Shown: piece after piece, positions 36,060-44,690 of the stretch | Layout of the letters: every line of letters starts with the position of its first letter | How positions within the stretch are numbered: the first letter of the stretch is position 1 | NCBI RefSeq assembly: GCF_028290495.1 | Contig: NZ_JAQGJT010000056.1 | Span: forward strand, 1 to 60,733 | Source of the DNA: Tardiphaga sp. | GTDB taxonomy: Bacteria > Pseudomonadota > Alphaproteobacteria > Rhizobiales > Xanthobacteraceae | DNA length: 60,733 nt | Reading direction: 5' to 3' | Made by a program: the position numbers and the translations under genes | The notes under the pieces: generated by a model | The model's input: only the letters and a program-made list of their open reading frames with translations | Told to the model about the DNA's origin: nothing | Database searches by the model: none

Positions 36060-37496
36060 CTAGATGAAAAACACCCATGTCATGAGCAGGAAGACCGGGA
36101 TCAACACGGCGCCCGACCACAGGATGTAGCCGAAGAAGCTCGGCATCTTCACGCCGGCATCCCGGGCGATGGCGTAGACCATGAAGTTCGGCGCGTTGCC
36201 GATATAGGTGTTCGCGCCCATGAACACCGCGCCCGCAGAAATCGCAGCGAGGGTGGCGGCCCCCGTCGTCATCAGCGTTTTGGCGTCTCCACCGGCGAGT
36301 TCGAAGAACACCAGGTAGGTCGGCGCATTGTCGAGGAACGAGGACAGGCCGCCGGTGAGCCAGAAATAGGCCATGTTGTTCGGCGTGCCGTCGGCATGGC
36401 TGACCAGCGCCACCAGCGGCGCGAACGCGCCCTGCGCGCCGGCCTGCAGCATCGCCATCACAGGCACGATGCAGACGAAGATGCCGGCGAACAGGATCGC
36501 GACTTCCTGGATCGGCCCCCACTTGAAGTCATTGGCCTTGCGGTGTTCTGATCGGGTCAGCCACAGCGAGGCAAACGTCACCAGCACGAAGATCACGTCA
36601 CGCAGCAGATCCTGCAAGGCGAGCGGTGTGCCGAGCACGTTGAAAGAAATACCCGGCTTCCAGCTCGCGCTTGTCAGGATCGCACCGATGACGACGACCA
36701 GCAACAGCAGGTTGATCTTGCCGTGCAGATGCAGCGGCGCATCCGGCGTCGGATCGGCCTTCTTCGGGAAGTTGCCCTCGCGGTGATGCAGCCAGACATC
36801 CAGCACCATGAAGACCGCCAGCACGATACCCGCCGCGAACAGCGTGTCAGGCAGCAGTTGTGTGGTGGTCCAGAAGAAGTCGACGCCCTTGAGGAAGCCG
36901 AGGAACAGCGGGGGATCGCCGAGCGGCGACAGCGAGCCGCCGATATTGGAGACCAGGAAGATGAAGAACACCACGACGTGGACATTGTAGTCGCGATCGT
37001 CATTGGCGCGGATCAGCGGCCGGATCAGGATCATCGAGGCGCCGGTGGTGCCGACCACGCTGGCGATCAGCGTGCCGAAGCCGAGCAGCGCGGTGTTGGT
37101 GAAAACGCTGTCATGCAAATTGCCTTCGACATAGATGCCACCGGCCACTGTGAACAAAGCCAGCAGCAGCAGGATGAACGGCATGTATTCGAGCAGCACG
37201 GTGTGGGAGAGCGTGTGCACCGCCGTGGTCGCATCGGTAAAGACAAACAGCGGGATGACCACCAGCGCCGCCCAGAACGCGGCGAACTTGCCGTAATGGT
37301 GCTCCCAGAGATGGTGATAGAGAACCGGCCCGGTAGCGATGCAGAGCAGGATGCCGGCGAACGGCAACGCCCACAGCATCGACAGCTTCGCGCCATCGAG
37401 GCCGCCTTGCGCAGCATGCGCCATATCGGGCGCAAGCGTGACGATCAGGGTGCAGGCAGCAAGAACGATGAAGCGAACCAAGGCATGACCTTTCAT
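36060..37496 (-). CDS. NhaD-type sodium:proton antiporter-like membrane protein
   Basis: A 478-residue polytopic membrane protein of the ion transporter superfamily with about 11-12 helices (SMLWALPFAGILLCIATGPVL, FILLLLALFTVAGGIYV, FGTLIASVVGTTGASMILIRPLI, FFIFLVSNIGGSLSPLGDPPLFLGFLKGV). Signature blocks NIGGSLSPLGDPP and a second repeat GANTYIGNAPNFM match the CitMHS_2/NhaD-like group, for which Na+/H+ antiport or anion transport is proposed. Start at ATG 37496 (MKGHALVRFIVLAAC) gives a signal-like first helix. Downstream of pyrE on the same strand, so the two could share a transcript. Confidence 0.85.
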   Translation of the reverse strand: MKGHALVRFIVLAACTLIVTLAPDMAHAAQGGLDGAKLSMLWALPFAGILLCIATGPVLYHHLWEHHYGKFAAFWAALVVIPLFVFTDATTAVHTLSHTVLLEYMPFILLLLALFTVAGGIYVEGNLHDSVFTNTALLGFGTLIASVVGTTGASMILIRPLIRANDDRDYNVHVVVFFIFLVSNIGGSLSPLGDPPLFLGFLKGVDFFWTTTQLLPDTLFAAGIVLAVFMVLDVWLHHREGNFPKKADPTPDAPLHLHGKINLLLLVVVIGAILTSASWKPGISFNVLGTPLALQDLLRDVIFVLVTFASLWLTRSEHRKANDFKWGPIQEVAILFAGIFVCIVPVMAMLQAGAQGAFAPLVALVSHADGTPNNMAYFWLTGGLSSFLDNAPTYLVFFELAGGDAKTLMTTGAATLAAISAGAVFMGANTYIGNAPNFMVYAIARDAGVKMPSFFGYILWSGAVLIPVFLLMTWVFFI

Positions 37497-37536
37497 TGCG
37501 GCCTGCGCGAACAGGCGCAGGCGCAAACGGGAAGGA

Positions 37537-38100
37537 TCAGCCTTTCAGAAATTCGCCGGCCTTGTAAAGCGAGCGAAACGCAACGCCGGCCTTGGCGAAA
37601 GTCTCGGCGGCGCCCTCGTCGCGATCGACCATCGTGTAGACCAGCACCACATTGCCGCCTGCCTCACGCACCGCCTCCAGCGCCTTGACCGCGGAGCCGC
37701 CGGTGGTGGTGACGTCCTCGACGATCACGATGCGCTTGCCTTCCAGCGTTTCACCCTTCGCCAGCCCCTCGACGGCGAGGCGCGCGCCGTGCTCCTTCGG
37801 CTTCTTGCGAACGAAGAAGGCGGCGATCGGATGGTTCTTCAGCCAGGACAACTGCGCGATCGCGCCGGCCAGCGGCACCGCGCCCATCTCCAGCCCGCCG
37901 ACGTAATCGAGATTGTCCTCGCGCAGCGCGTCATAGGTCAATTCCGCCAGCAAGGCGGCGCCCTCGGGGTCGCACATCGTCGGCTTCAGGTTGAAATAGA
38001 AATTGCTCTTGCGGCCCGAGGCCAGCGTGATCTCGCCGTAACCGAACGAGCGGGCATGGATGATTTCGAACAGGCGGGCGCGGGCGGCTAATTTGGGCAA
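37537..38100 (-). CDS. pyrE: Orotate phosphoribosyltransferase
   Basis: A 187-residue enzyme making OMP from orotate and PRPP in pyrimidine synthesis. The PRPP-binding loop is [13 protein letters not shown], and the catalytic lysine region [11 protein letters not shown] is present. The start is judged to be TTG at 38100, preceded by GAGAACACC, because the family begins [13 protein letters not shown] and no ATG lies close. An in-frame extension upstream is only a shadow. Confidence 0.9.
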   Translation of the reverse strand: MPKLAARARLFEIIHARSFGYGEITLASGRKSNFYFNLKPTMCDPEGAALLAELTYDALREDNLDYVGGLEMGAVPLAGAIAQLSWLKNHPIAAFFVRKKPKEHGARLAVEGLAKGETLEGKRIVIVEDVTTTGGSAVKALEAVREAGGNVVLVYTMVDRDEGAAETFAKAGVAFRSLYKAGEFLKG

Positions 38101-38246
38101 GGTGTTCTCTTTCGCTGGGATCGGCGGCAATCTAGCGGTCGCGGCCCGGACATTCCAGCGCGCAGGCGTGGCCGTCAACAGCCGCGCTCCCCCGGTTTGC
38201 CGGCTGCCCGGACGATGGTACAGACGTAAAACCCTGGGGAGGCTGC

Positions 38247-38873
38247 ATGACCATCGAACTGCACACGTGGAATACGCCGAACGGCCGCAAGATATCCGTC
38301 GCACTCGAGGAAATGGGGCTGCCGTACAAGGTGTTCCCGGTGCATATCGGCAAGGGCGAGCAGATGAAGCCCGAATTCCTGGCGATCAGCCCGAACAACA
38401 AGATCCCCGCCATCGTCGATCCCGACGGCCCGGACGGCAAGCCGGTCAGCGTGTTCGAATCCGGCGCGATCCTGCTTTATCTCGGCGAAAAGACCGGAAA
38501 ATTCCTGCCGACATCGCTGGCCAAGCGGATTCCGGTGATGGAATGGCTGATGTGGCAGATGGGCGGCTTTGGCCCGATGCCCGGCCAGGTGCACCATTTC
38601 ATCGCGCTGGAGAACGAGGTTGATCGCGCCTACGGCCTGAAGCGCTTCTCCGACGAGACCCGCCGCCTCTACGGCGTGCTGGACCGGCGGCTGGCGACCC
38701 ACGAATTCGTCGCCGACGAACTCTCGGTCGCCGATTTCGCGATCCTCGGCTGGGCCTGGCGCCACGAGCGCCACAAGGTCGCGCTGGCGGATTTCCCCAA
38801 CGTCGCGCGCTGGTACGACACGTTGATGGCGCGGCCCGGCGTGTCGCGCGGGTTTGCGGTGAAGCTGGATTGA
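38247..38873 (+). CDS. Glutathione S-transferase family protein (YghU/YfcG-like)
   Basis: A 208-residue two-domain GST. The N-terminal thioredoxin fold has [21 protein letters not shown], where Thr/Asn in NTPNGRK replaces the classical Ser/Cys, and the cis-Pro site NNKIPAIVD, followed by [14 protein letters not shown]. The C-terminal helical domain has [11 protein letters not shown]. This TPNGxK signature is that of the Nu-class (YfcG/YghU) enzymes with disulfide-bond reductase activity. Transcribed divergently from pyrE, 146 bases apart. Confidence 0.88.
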   Translation: MTIELHTWNTPNGRKISVALEEMGLPYKVFPVHIGKGEQMKPEFLAISPNNKIPAIVDPDGPDGKPVSVFESGAILLYLGEKTGKFLPTSLAKRIPVMEWLMWQMGGFGPMPGQVHHFIALENEVDRAYGLKRFSDETRRLYGVLDRRLATHEFVADELSVADFAILGWAWRHERHKVALADFPNVARWYDTLMARPGVSRGFAVKLD

Positions 38874-39021
38874 GAGTGTCGTGTCCCGGACGCGCTGCGG
38901 CATCCTTCATGCCGCTGCGCGTCCGGGACCGTCACGAACTCCGCGTTTCGTAACGGCCCCGGATCAGCAGCGCACCACGCTGCAAATGCGGCGCATTGCG
39001 CCGCATCCGGGGCACGCGTCG

Positions 39022-39657
39022 TTACGTCCGCCGCGTCTCCAGCGCCATCCGCACCGCGAGGCCGGCGAGCACGGTGCCCATCAGCCAGCGCTGCAGCTTC
39101 AGCCAGGTCGGACGCTCCCCGAGAAACAGCGCGATCGATCCGGCGGCCATCGCGATGACGGCATTGACGCCGACGCTGATGGCGATCTGGATCGCGCCCA
39201 GCGCCAGCGACTGCGTCAGCACGCTGCCGACCGCGGGATCGATGAACTGCGGCAGCAACGCCAGATACAGCATCGCGATCTTCGGATTGAGCAGGTTGGT
39301 GACAAAACCCATCGCGAACAACTTGCGCGGACCATCCACAGCAAGCTTCTTCACCTGAAACGGCGAGCGTCCATTGGGCTTCAGCGCCTGCCACGCCAGC
39401 CAGCCGAGATAGGCCGCCCCCGACAGCCGCAGCGCATCATAGGCATAGGGTACGGCGAGCAGCAGCGCGGTGATGCCGAAGGCCGCGCACAGCATGTAGA
39501 ACACAAAGCCCAGCGCGACGCCGCCGAGCGAGATCAACCCGGCCAGATGCCCCTGCGTGATCGAGCGCGAGATCAGATAGATCATGTTCGGGCCGGGGGT
39601 CAGCACCATGCCGAGCGAGACGAGGGCGAAGCCGATGAGGGAGGTGATGTGGGGCAT
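39022..39657 (-). CDS. LysE/RhtB-family amino acid exporter
   Basis: A 211-residue membrane protein with six predicted helices. The family signature GMVLTPGPNMIYLISRSITQG is near the N-terminus (about 15-35), followed by GVALGFVFYMLCAAFG, LRLSGAAYLGWLAWQAL and FAMGFVTNLLNPKIAMLYLALLPQF. Members export lysine, homoserine, threonine or leucine; the substrate cannot be told from sequence. ATG at 39657. A 78-base CCGGACGC hairpin repeat region lies downstream (about 38880-38935). Confidence 0.9.
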   Translation of the reverse strand: MPHITSLIGFALVSLGMVLTPGPNMIYLISRSITQGHLAGLISLGGVALGFVFYMLCAAFGITALLLAVPYAYDALRLSGAAYLGWLAWQALKPNGRSPFQVKKLAVDGPRKLFAMGFVTNLLNPKIAMLYLALLPQFIDPAVGSVLTQSLALGAIQIAISVGVNAVIAMAAGSIALFLGERPTWLKLQRWLMGTVLAGLAVRMALETRRT

Positions 39658-39777
39658 GAGGATCTCGCGGGCGGGAGCTGCTTTCTATTTAGCGCGCGCG
39701 GCGATTTGACGCCATTTCGTAAAATGCGTCGCTGATGGTCGATTATTTCATTGCTGATCCGCGGCGCATCTACAGCG

Positions 39778-39812
39778 GCAGCGGCTCCCTCTCCCGCTTG
39801 CGGGGAGGTAAG
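39778..39812. repeat. CTCCCTCTCCCGCTTGCGGGGAG repeat
   Basis: A palindrome in the gap between the LysE gene and polA, similar in layout to the copies at 51904-52105. Arms: CTCCC...CGCTTGCGGGGAGG. Confidence 0.55.
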
Positions 39813-39834
39813 AGGCGTACTGCGCGTTGAGAAT

Positions 39835-42800
39835 TTAATGCGCCTCTTCCCAGTTATTCGCCGCTCGCGCGTCGACCTGCAGCGGGACGTGCAGCAGCAC
39901 GGCCGGGAACGGCGCGTCCTGCATGGTTTGCTGGACCACCGGCAGCGTCGCCGCCACCTCGTCGTCGGGGACTTCGAAGATCAGTTCGTCGTGCACCTGC
40001 AGCAGCATCTTCGCCGACAGCTTTTTCTCGGCGAGCGCCTCCTCCATCCGCACCATCGCGCGGCGGATGATGTCGGCGGCGGTGCCCTGCAGGCGGGCGT
40101 TGATCGCGGCGCGTTCGTTGAAGGCGCGGACCGAGGCGTTCGATGCCTTGATATCCGGGTAGTGACACTTCCGCCCGAACAGCGTTTCGACATAGCCGTG
40201 CGCCCGGCAAAAATCCCGCGTCGCATCCATATAGGCGCGGATGCCCGGGAAGCGCTCGAAGTACTTCTTGATGTAGGCGCCAGCTTCCTCGCGCGGAATG
40301 CTGAGCTGGTTGGCGAGGCCGAACGCCGAAATGCCGTAGATGATACCGAAGTTGATCGCTTTGGCGCGGCGGCGAATGTCGGCCGGCATGTCTTTCACCG
40401 GCACGCCGAACATTTCCGACGCGGTCATCGCATGAATGTCGATGCCTTCCTGAAACGCGGTGCGCAGCGCCGGCACGTCGGCCACTTCCGACAGCAACCG
40501 CAACTCGATCTGCGAATAGTCCGCCGATACCAGCTTGTGGCCATCAGCTGCGATAAAGGCGCGACGAATTTTGCGACCGTCCTCGGTACGAACCGGGATG
40601 TTCTGCAAATTCGGCTCGTTTGACGACAGCCGCCCCGTGGTCGTCGCGGCCAGCGCGTAGGTGGTGTGAACGCGGTGGGTCTGCGGATGCACGTAGTTCG
40701 GCAGCGCGTCGGTATAGGTCGAGCGCAATTTCGAGACCTGCCGCCAGTCGAGAATTTTTCGCGGGAATTCGTGGCCCTGCTCGGCCAGTTCATCGAGCAC
40801 CTGCGCGGAGGTCGACCACGCGCCGGTCTTGGTCTTCGAGCCACCGGGCAGGCCCATCTTGCCGAACAGGATGTCGCCGAGCTGCTTCGGGCTGCCGATG
40901 TTGATTTCCTCGCCGGCGATCTCGCGGATTTCGCCTTCGATGCGGGCGGCGGTCTGCGCAAAATCCGCCGACAACTTCGACAGCACCTGGCGGTCGATCG
41001 AGATACCGCGGCGCTCCATCCGCGCCAGCACGGCAATCAGCGGACGCTCCAGCGTCTCGTAAACAGTCGTCATGTGCTCGGCCGCCAGCCGCGGCTTGAG
41101 CACGCGCCACAACCGCAGCAGCACGTCGGCGTCTTCGGCGGCGTAAGCGGTGGCGCGATCGATCGGCACCTGATCGAACGCGAGCTTGGCCTTGCCGGAG
41201 CCGATCACTTCGCCGTAGCTCAGCATCTTGTGGCCGAGCCAGATCTCCGCCAGCGCGTCGAGCCCATGCGCATTGCGCCCGGCATCGAGCGCATAGGACA
41301 TCAGCTGCACGTCGTCATGGTTGCGGATGGTGACGCCATGCTGCGCGAACAGCACGGAGGTGAACTTGATGTTGAAACCGACCTTGAGCAGCCCCGCGGA
41401 TTCCAGCAGCGGCTTCAGCGCTTCCAGCGCGTCGGATGCCTTGATCTGGTCGGGTTCCAGTCCCGACGCGAACAGGCCGGTGACGTCGCCGGACTGCTTG
41501 TGGTTGAGCGGCACGTAGCAGCCGTCATTCGGGCCCAGCGCCAGCGCGATGCCGACGAGGTCGGCCTGCATCGGATCGATCGACGAAGCCTTGGCCTCGA
41601 AGGCGACATGGCCGGCGTCGAAAATCCGAGCGATCCAGCCGTCGAGTTCGGCGCGCGTGCGCACCGGCTTATAGGCCTCGCGATCGACCGTGAGTTTTCG
41701 CGCGGCGGCGGCGCGGGCGGCGGCGAAAGCCACTGCGGTGAGCTGCGTCTTGTCGCCCTGCCCTGTCGTGTGGGCGCTGACGGCGCCGCCATTGGGGGCG
41801 CTCCCTGCCCCCTTGCGAGGAAGCGGCAGGGAGGAGGGAGAGCCGAAAAGATCGTCCGATGTGGCGGGGGTGGACGGCGCAGAAGCCCCGCCGCGCGGCG
41901 CGCCGGCCACGCCACCTTCGGCTTCCACATCGGCGGGATCAATCTGCGAATATTCCGCGACGCGCCGCGTCAGCGTAGAGAACTCCATCGCCTTCAGGAA
42001 CGCGATCAGTTTTCGCGCATCCGGCTCATGCACCGCCAAGTCATCCAGCGGCACGTCGAGCGCGACGCGATCGTCGAGCAGCACCAGCTGCCGCGAGATC
42101 CGCGCCTTGTCGGCGTGCTCGATCAGCGACTCCCGCCGCTTCGGCTGCTTGATCTCGCCGGCGCGCGCGAGCAGCGTTTCCAGATCGCCATATTCATTGA
42201 TCAGTTGCGCGGCGGTCTTGATGCCGATGCCGGGCACGCCGGGCACGTTGTCGACGCTGTCGCCGGCCAGCGCCTGCACCTCGACCACCTTGTTCGGCGG
42301 CACGCCGAATTTCTCGATCACCTCGGCGATCCCCAGCCGGCGGTCCTTCATGGTGTCGTACATCGTGACGCAATCGGTCACGAGCTGCATCAGGTCCTTG
42401 TCGGACGACACGATGGTCGCGGTGGCGCCGCGCTCGCAGGCCTGCCGCACATAGGTGGCGATCAGGTCGTCGGCCTCGAACCCGCTCTGCTCGATGCTCG
42501 GCAGATCGAAGGCGCGCACTGCGTCGCGGATCAGTGCGAATTGCGGGATCAGATCATCGGGCGCCGGCGGCCGCTGCGCCTTGTAGAGCGGGTAAAGGTC
42601 GCTGCGAAAGGTCTTCTCGGACTTGTCGAAGATAACCGCCAGATGCGTCGGCCGGTTGTCCGGCGGCATGTCGCGCAGCAGCTTCCACAGCATGTTGCAG
42701 AAGCCGAGCACGGCATTGACCTGCAGCCCGTCAGATTTACGGCTGAGCGGCGGCAGCGCGTGATAGGCGCGGAAAATATAGCCGGAGCCGTCGACCAGAA

Positions 42801-42873
42801 AGACATGGTCGCCCTTGCCGGGAACGCTGGCAGGGGTGGTGGCGGCGGCGGTCTGATCTGATGTGTTCGGCAT
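39835..42873 (-). CDS. polA: DNA polymerase I
   Basis: The complete 1012-residue enzyme. The 5'-3' exonuclease (about 20-310) has the metal-binding DADDLIAT-type and SSDKDLMQLV blocks; the 3'-5' exonuclease region is about 400-590; the polymerase is about 610-1012 with motif A DYSQIELR, motif B RRAKAINFGIIYG and motif C LQVHDELIFEVP. The proofreading domain lacks two metal ligands: E. coli D355/E357 correspond to E426/K428 in AFEAKASS, whereas the D424 and D501 equivalents are kept (HDDVQLMSYA, AEDADVLL). A palindromic repeat is read through at residues 347-358 in the linker. Proofreading is probably absent or weak. Monocistronic. Confidence 0.93.
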   Translation of the reverse strand: MPNTSDQTAAATTPASVPGKGDHVFLVDGSGYIFRAYHALPPLSRKSDGLQVNAVLGFCNMLWKLLRDMPPDNRPTHLAVIFDKSEKTFRSDLYPLYKAQRPPAPDDLIPQFALIRDAVRAFDLPSIEQSGFEADDLIATYVRQACERGATATIVSSDKDLMQLVTDCVTMYDTMKDRRLGIAEVIEKFGVPPNKVVEVQALAGDSVDNVPGVPGIGIKTAAQLINEYGDLETLLARAGEIKQPKRRESLIEHADKARISRQLVLLDDRVALDVPLDDLAVHEPDARKLIAFLKAMEFSTLTRRVAEYSQIDPADVEAEGGVAGAPRGGASAPSTPATSDDLFGSPSSLPLPRKGAGSAPNGGAVSAHTTGQGDKTQLTAVAFAAARAAAARKLTVDREAYKPVRTRAELDGWIARIFDAGHVAFEAKASSIDPMQADLVGIALALGPNDGCYVPLNHKQSGDVTGLFASGLEPDQIKASDALEALKPLLESAGLLKVGFNIKFTSVLFAQHGVTIRNHDDVQLMSYALDAGRNAHGLDALAEIWLGHKMLSYGEVIGSGKAKLAFDQVPIDRATAYAAEDADVLLRLWRVLKPRLAAEHMTTVYETLERPLIAVLARMERRGISIDRQVLSKLSADFAQTAARIEGEIREIAGEEINIGSPKQLGDILFGKMGLPGGSKTKTGAWSTSAQVLDELAEQGHEFPRKILDWRQVSKLRSTYTDALPNYVHPQTHRVHTTYALAATTTGRLSSNEPNLQNIPVRTEDGRKIRRAFIAADGHKLVSADYSQIELRLLSEVADVPALRTAFQEGIDIHAMTASEMFGVPVKDMPADIRRRAKAINFGIIYGISAFGLANQLSIPREEAGAYIKKYFERFPGIRAYMDATRDFCRAHGYVETLFGRKCHYPDIKASNASVRAFNERAAINARLQGTAADIIRRAMVRMEEALAEKKLSAKMLLQVHDELIFEVPDDEVAATLPVVQQTMQDAPFPAVLLHVPLQVDARAANNWEEAH
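41798..41836. repeat. Palindromic repeat inside the polA coding sequence
   Basis: CTCCCTGCC (41801-41809) and GGCAGGGAG (41825-41833) form a hairpin of the same CTCCC...GGGAG type as intergenic copies. On the minus strand it is read as SSLPLPRKGAGS inside a Pro/Ala/Gly-rich linker, without breaking the frame. Confidence 0.6.
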
Positions 42874-42947
42874 GGCCGCAATTTAGAGATTGTTGGCCGG
42901 GAATGACACCCCCATTGCCGTTGCCGCCGCCTGGCTTTTCGACAGCG

Positions 42948-42958
42948 CCCCCCCCCCC
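42948..42958. repeat. C homopolymer tract
   Basis: Eleven consecutive C residues in the polA/43111 intergenic region. It could vary in length between cells, but it may also be an assembly ambiguity. Confidence 0.6.
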
Positions 42959-42968
42959 ATTCTCTGCT

Positions 42969-43050
42969 GTCGTCGCCGGCGAAAGCAGGCGGTCCAGTAC
43001 ACGCCGGCAGGCGTAGACCGGGTTGCCCGGTCAAGCCGGGCGGCGACAGC
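42969..43050. repeat. Dispersed palindromic repeat (GTCGTCGCC ... GGCGACAG)
   Basis: Ends GTCGTCGCCGGC and CGGCGACAG are inverted; inner CCGGTCAAGCCGGG. Same family as 24886, 49471 and 59273. Confidence 0.7.
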
Positions 43051-43110
43051 TGGTTCTTGCGCCCGCGGCTGTTCCATGAGCCCCTGCGCCGGACACGAAA
43101 GGGAATGCTT

Positions 43111-43713
43111 ATGCCTCAGCTCGATCTCTTGATGGAAAAGATGAAGGCCGTGGAGGCCGAGATCGAGACCGAACTGGCGCGGCGGCGCGAGGAGCTGCGG
43201 TTTCATTTCGAGAAACGGAAGATCGTATTCGAGCACGACATCGAGGCGCTGCAGCGGGCCATTAGGATCAAGGCGTCGAAATATCTTTTCAATGCCCACC
43301 CGCTAATCGTGCTGACCGCGCCGGTGATCTATTCGCTGATCGTCCCGTTCGTGCTGGTCGACCTGATGGTGATGGCCTATCAGGCGATCTGTTTTCCCGT
43401 CTACGGCATCCCGAAAGTGCGGCGGCGGGACTATCTCGTTTTCGATCGCCACCACCTCGCCTATCTCAACATCATCGAGAAGGTGAACTGCGCCTATTGC
43501 TCCTATTGCAACGGCGTCGCCGCTTTCGTGCGCGAGGTGACCGCGCGTACCGAGATCTACTGGTGCCCGATCAAGCATGCCCGCCGCATGCTCGGCCCGC
43601 ATCCGCATTATGTCGGCTTCGCCGATTTCGGCGACGCTGAGGGATTTCGCAAAAGGATGGCTGATCTGAAGGACGGCGTGAAGCTGGATGACGGCAAGCC
43701 GAGCGCGATGTGA
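43111..43713 (+). CDS. Conserved-looking membrane protein with CxxCxxC motif, function unknown
   Basis: 200 residues from the ATG at 43111 (GGGA then 6 bases upstream; the ATG at 43105 would be too close). Residues 1-45 form a charged coiled coil (ELARRREELRFHFEKRK). One or two membrane helices follow (about 64-95: HPLIVLTAPVIYSLIVPFVLV and AYQAICFPVYGI). After them come NCAYCSYCNG and YWCPIKHARR, four cysteines with spacing suited to metal or Fe-S binding. No enzyme family is recognised. Gene order gives no clue: polA is divergent and a LysR gene is convergent. Confidence 0.75.
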   Translation: MPQLDLLMEKMKAVEAEIETELARRREELRFHFEKRKIVFEHDIEALQRAIRIKASKYLFNAHPLIVLTAPVIYSLIVPFVLVDLMVMAYQAICFPVYGIPKVRRRDYLVFDRHHLAYLNIIEKVNCAYCSYCNGVAAFVREVTARTEIYWCPIKHARRMLGPHPHYVGFADFGDAEGFRKRMADLKDGVKLDDGKPSAM

Positions 43714-43738
43714 ACGCAGCGCGGCTGTGGCCATCGAT

Positions 43739-44596
43739 TCAGCCCCGCAGGTCTTTCAGGCAGTCGCTGAGGAATTCCATCACCGCGCGCACCACCGGCG
43801 CGCTGCGCAGATCGCGGTGCACGACCAACCAGACGTCGCGGCCGACGGCCTCTGAATCGACATCGCAGCGCTGCAGGTGCGGATCGGCATCGCCGATGAA
43901 ATGCGGCAGCACCGCCAGACCTACGCCACAGCGCGCGGCTGCGGCCTGGTTCTCCAGGTCACTGCTCAGGAGCACGATCGCGCGGCCGGCAAGGATCGCC
44001 TTCAGCCATTTCTGTTGCGGCGAGTCGTCCATGCTGCGGTCATAGGCGACGAATTCAAAGGCCGATGGCGGCGTGTCTTTCAGATATTGCGGCGAGCCAT
44101 ACAGGCTGAAGCCGAAATGGCCGACCTTGCGCGCGATCAGGCCGGGTTCGATCGGGCGGCTCAGGCGCACCGCGATATCGGCCTCGCGCCGGTTCAGCGA
44201 CGCCGCGCGGGTTTCCCCGAGCAGCGTGAGGCGGATGCCGGGATGGCGCTGGCGGAGCCGAAACAGCTGCGGCGCGATCAGCGCATTGGTGAGCGAGGGC
44301 CCCGAACTGATCGTGATCTCGCCGCGCAAGCCGGGTTTCGCCGCCAGCGCCGCACGTTCCACAGCGAACGCCGCGTCTTCCATCGGTGCCGCCGTCGCAG
44401 CTACGCGTCGCCCGATCTCGGTCAACGCGTAGCTGCGCGCCCGGCGGTCGACCAGCTTCATCCCGGTCTCATTTTCCAGCGCCGCAACGCGGCGCGCCAC
44501 GGTGGCGTGATCGACGCGCAGCACGCGGGCCGCGGCGGACAGCGACCCTTCGCGCGCCAGCGTCACGAAATGGCGCAGGTTTTCCCAATCGGGCAT
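43739..44596 (-). CDS. LysR-family regulator
   Basis: A 285-residue LysR protein starting at ATG 44596 (MPDWENLRHFVTLAREGSLSAAARVLRVDHATVARRV), the classical N-terminal winged helix. The C-terminal effector domain includes HPGIRLTLLGE and a VGLAVLPHFIG block. It is divergently arranged with the quinone oxidoreductase gene 94 bases away, with a good dyad between them. This arrangement is the usual one for a LysR protein and its target. An effector cannot be named. Confidence 0.88.
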   Translation of the reverse strand: MPDWENLRHFVTLAREGSLSAAARVLRVDHATVARRVAALENETGMKLVDRRARSYALTEIGRRVAATAAPMEDAAFAVERAALAAKPGLRGEITISSGPSLTNALIAPQLFRLRQRHPGIRLTLLGETRAASLNRREADIAVRLSRPIEPGLIARKVGHFGFSLYGSPQYLKDTPPSAFEFVAYDRSMDDSPQQKWLKAILAGRAIVLLSSDLENQAAAARCGVGLAVLPHFIGDADPHLQRCDVDSEAVGRDVWLVVHRDLRSAPVVRAVMEFLSDCLKDLRG

Positions 44597-44617
44597 GGGC
44601 AAAATCTCACAATGAAG

Positions 44618-44641
44618 ATGCAGTATTGGGGAATTTTGCAT
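44618..44641. promoter_or_regulatory. Palindromic operator candidate between LysR gene and its divergent partner
   Basis: ATGCAGTATT, GGGG, AATTTTGCAT: a 24-bp imperfect dyad (8 of 10 positions paired) located midway between the two start codons. LysR proteins usually bind such dyads with T-N11-A cores. It is the strongest inverted element in this gap. Confidence 0.6.
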
Positions 44642-44690
44642 ATCTCCAGGCGACGGCAAAGGGGTGACACCGATTTCAAGGAGATCACCC

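Noticed and set aside
40666..42861. 731-codon plus-strand frame antisense to polA
   Set aside because: Same reason: polA is intact in the other strand with motifs A, B and C, and the antisense product has shadow-frame composition.
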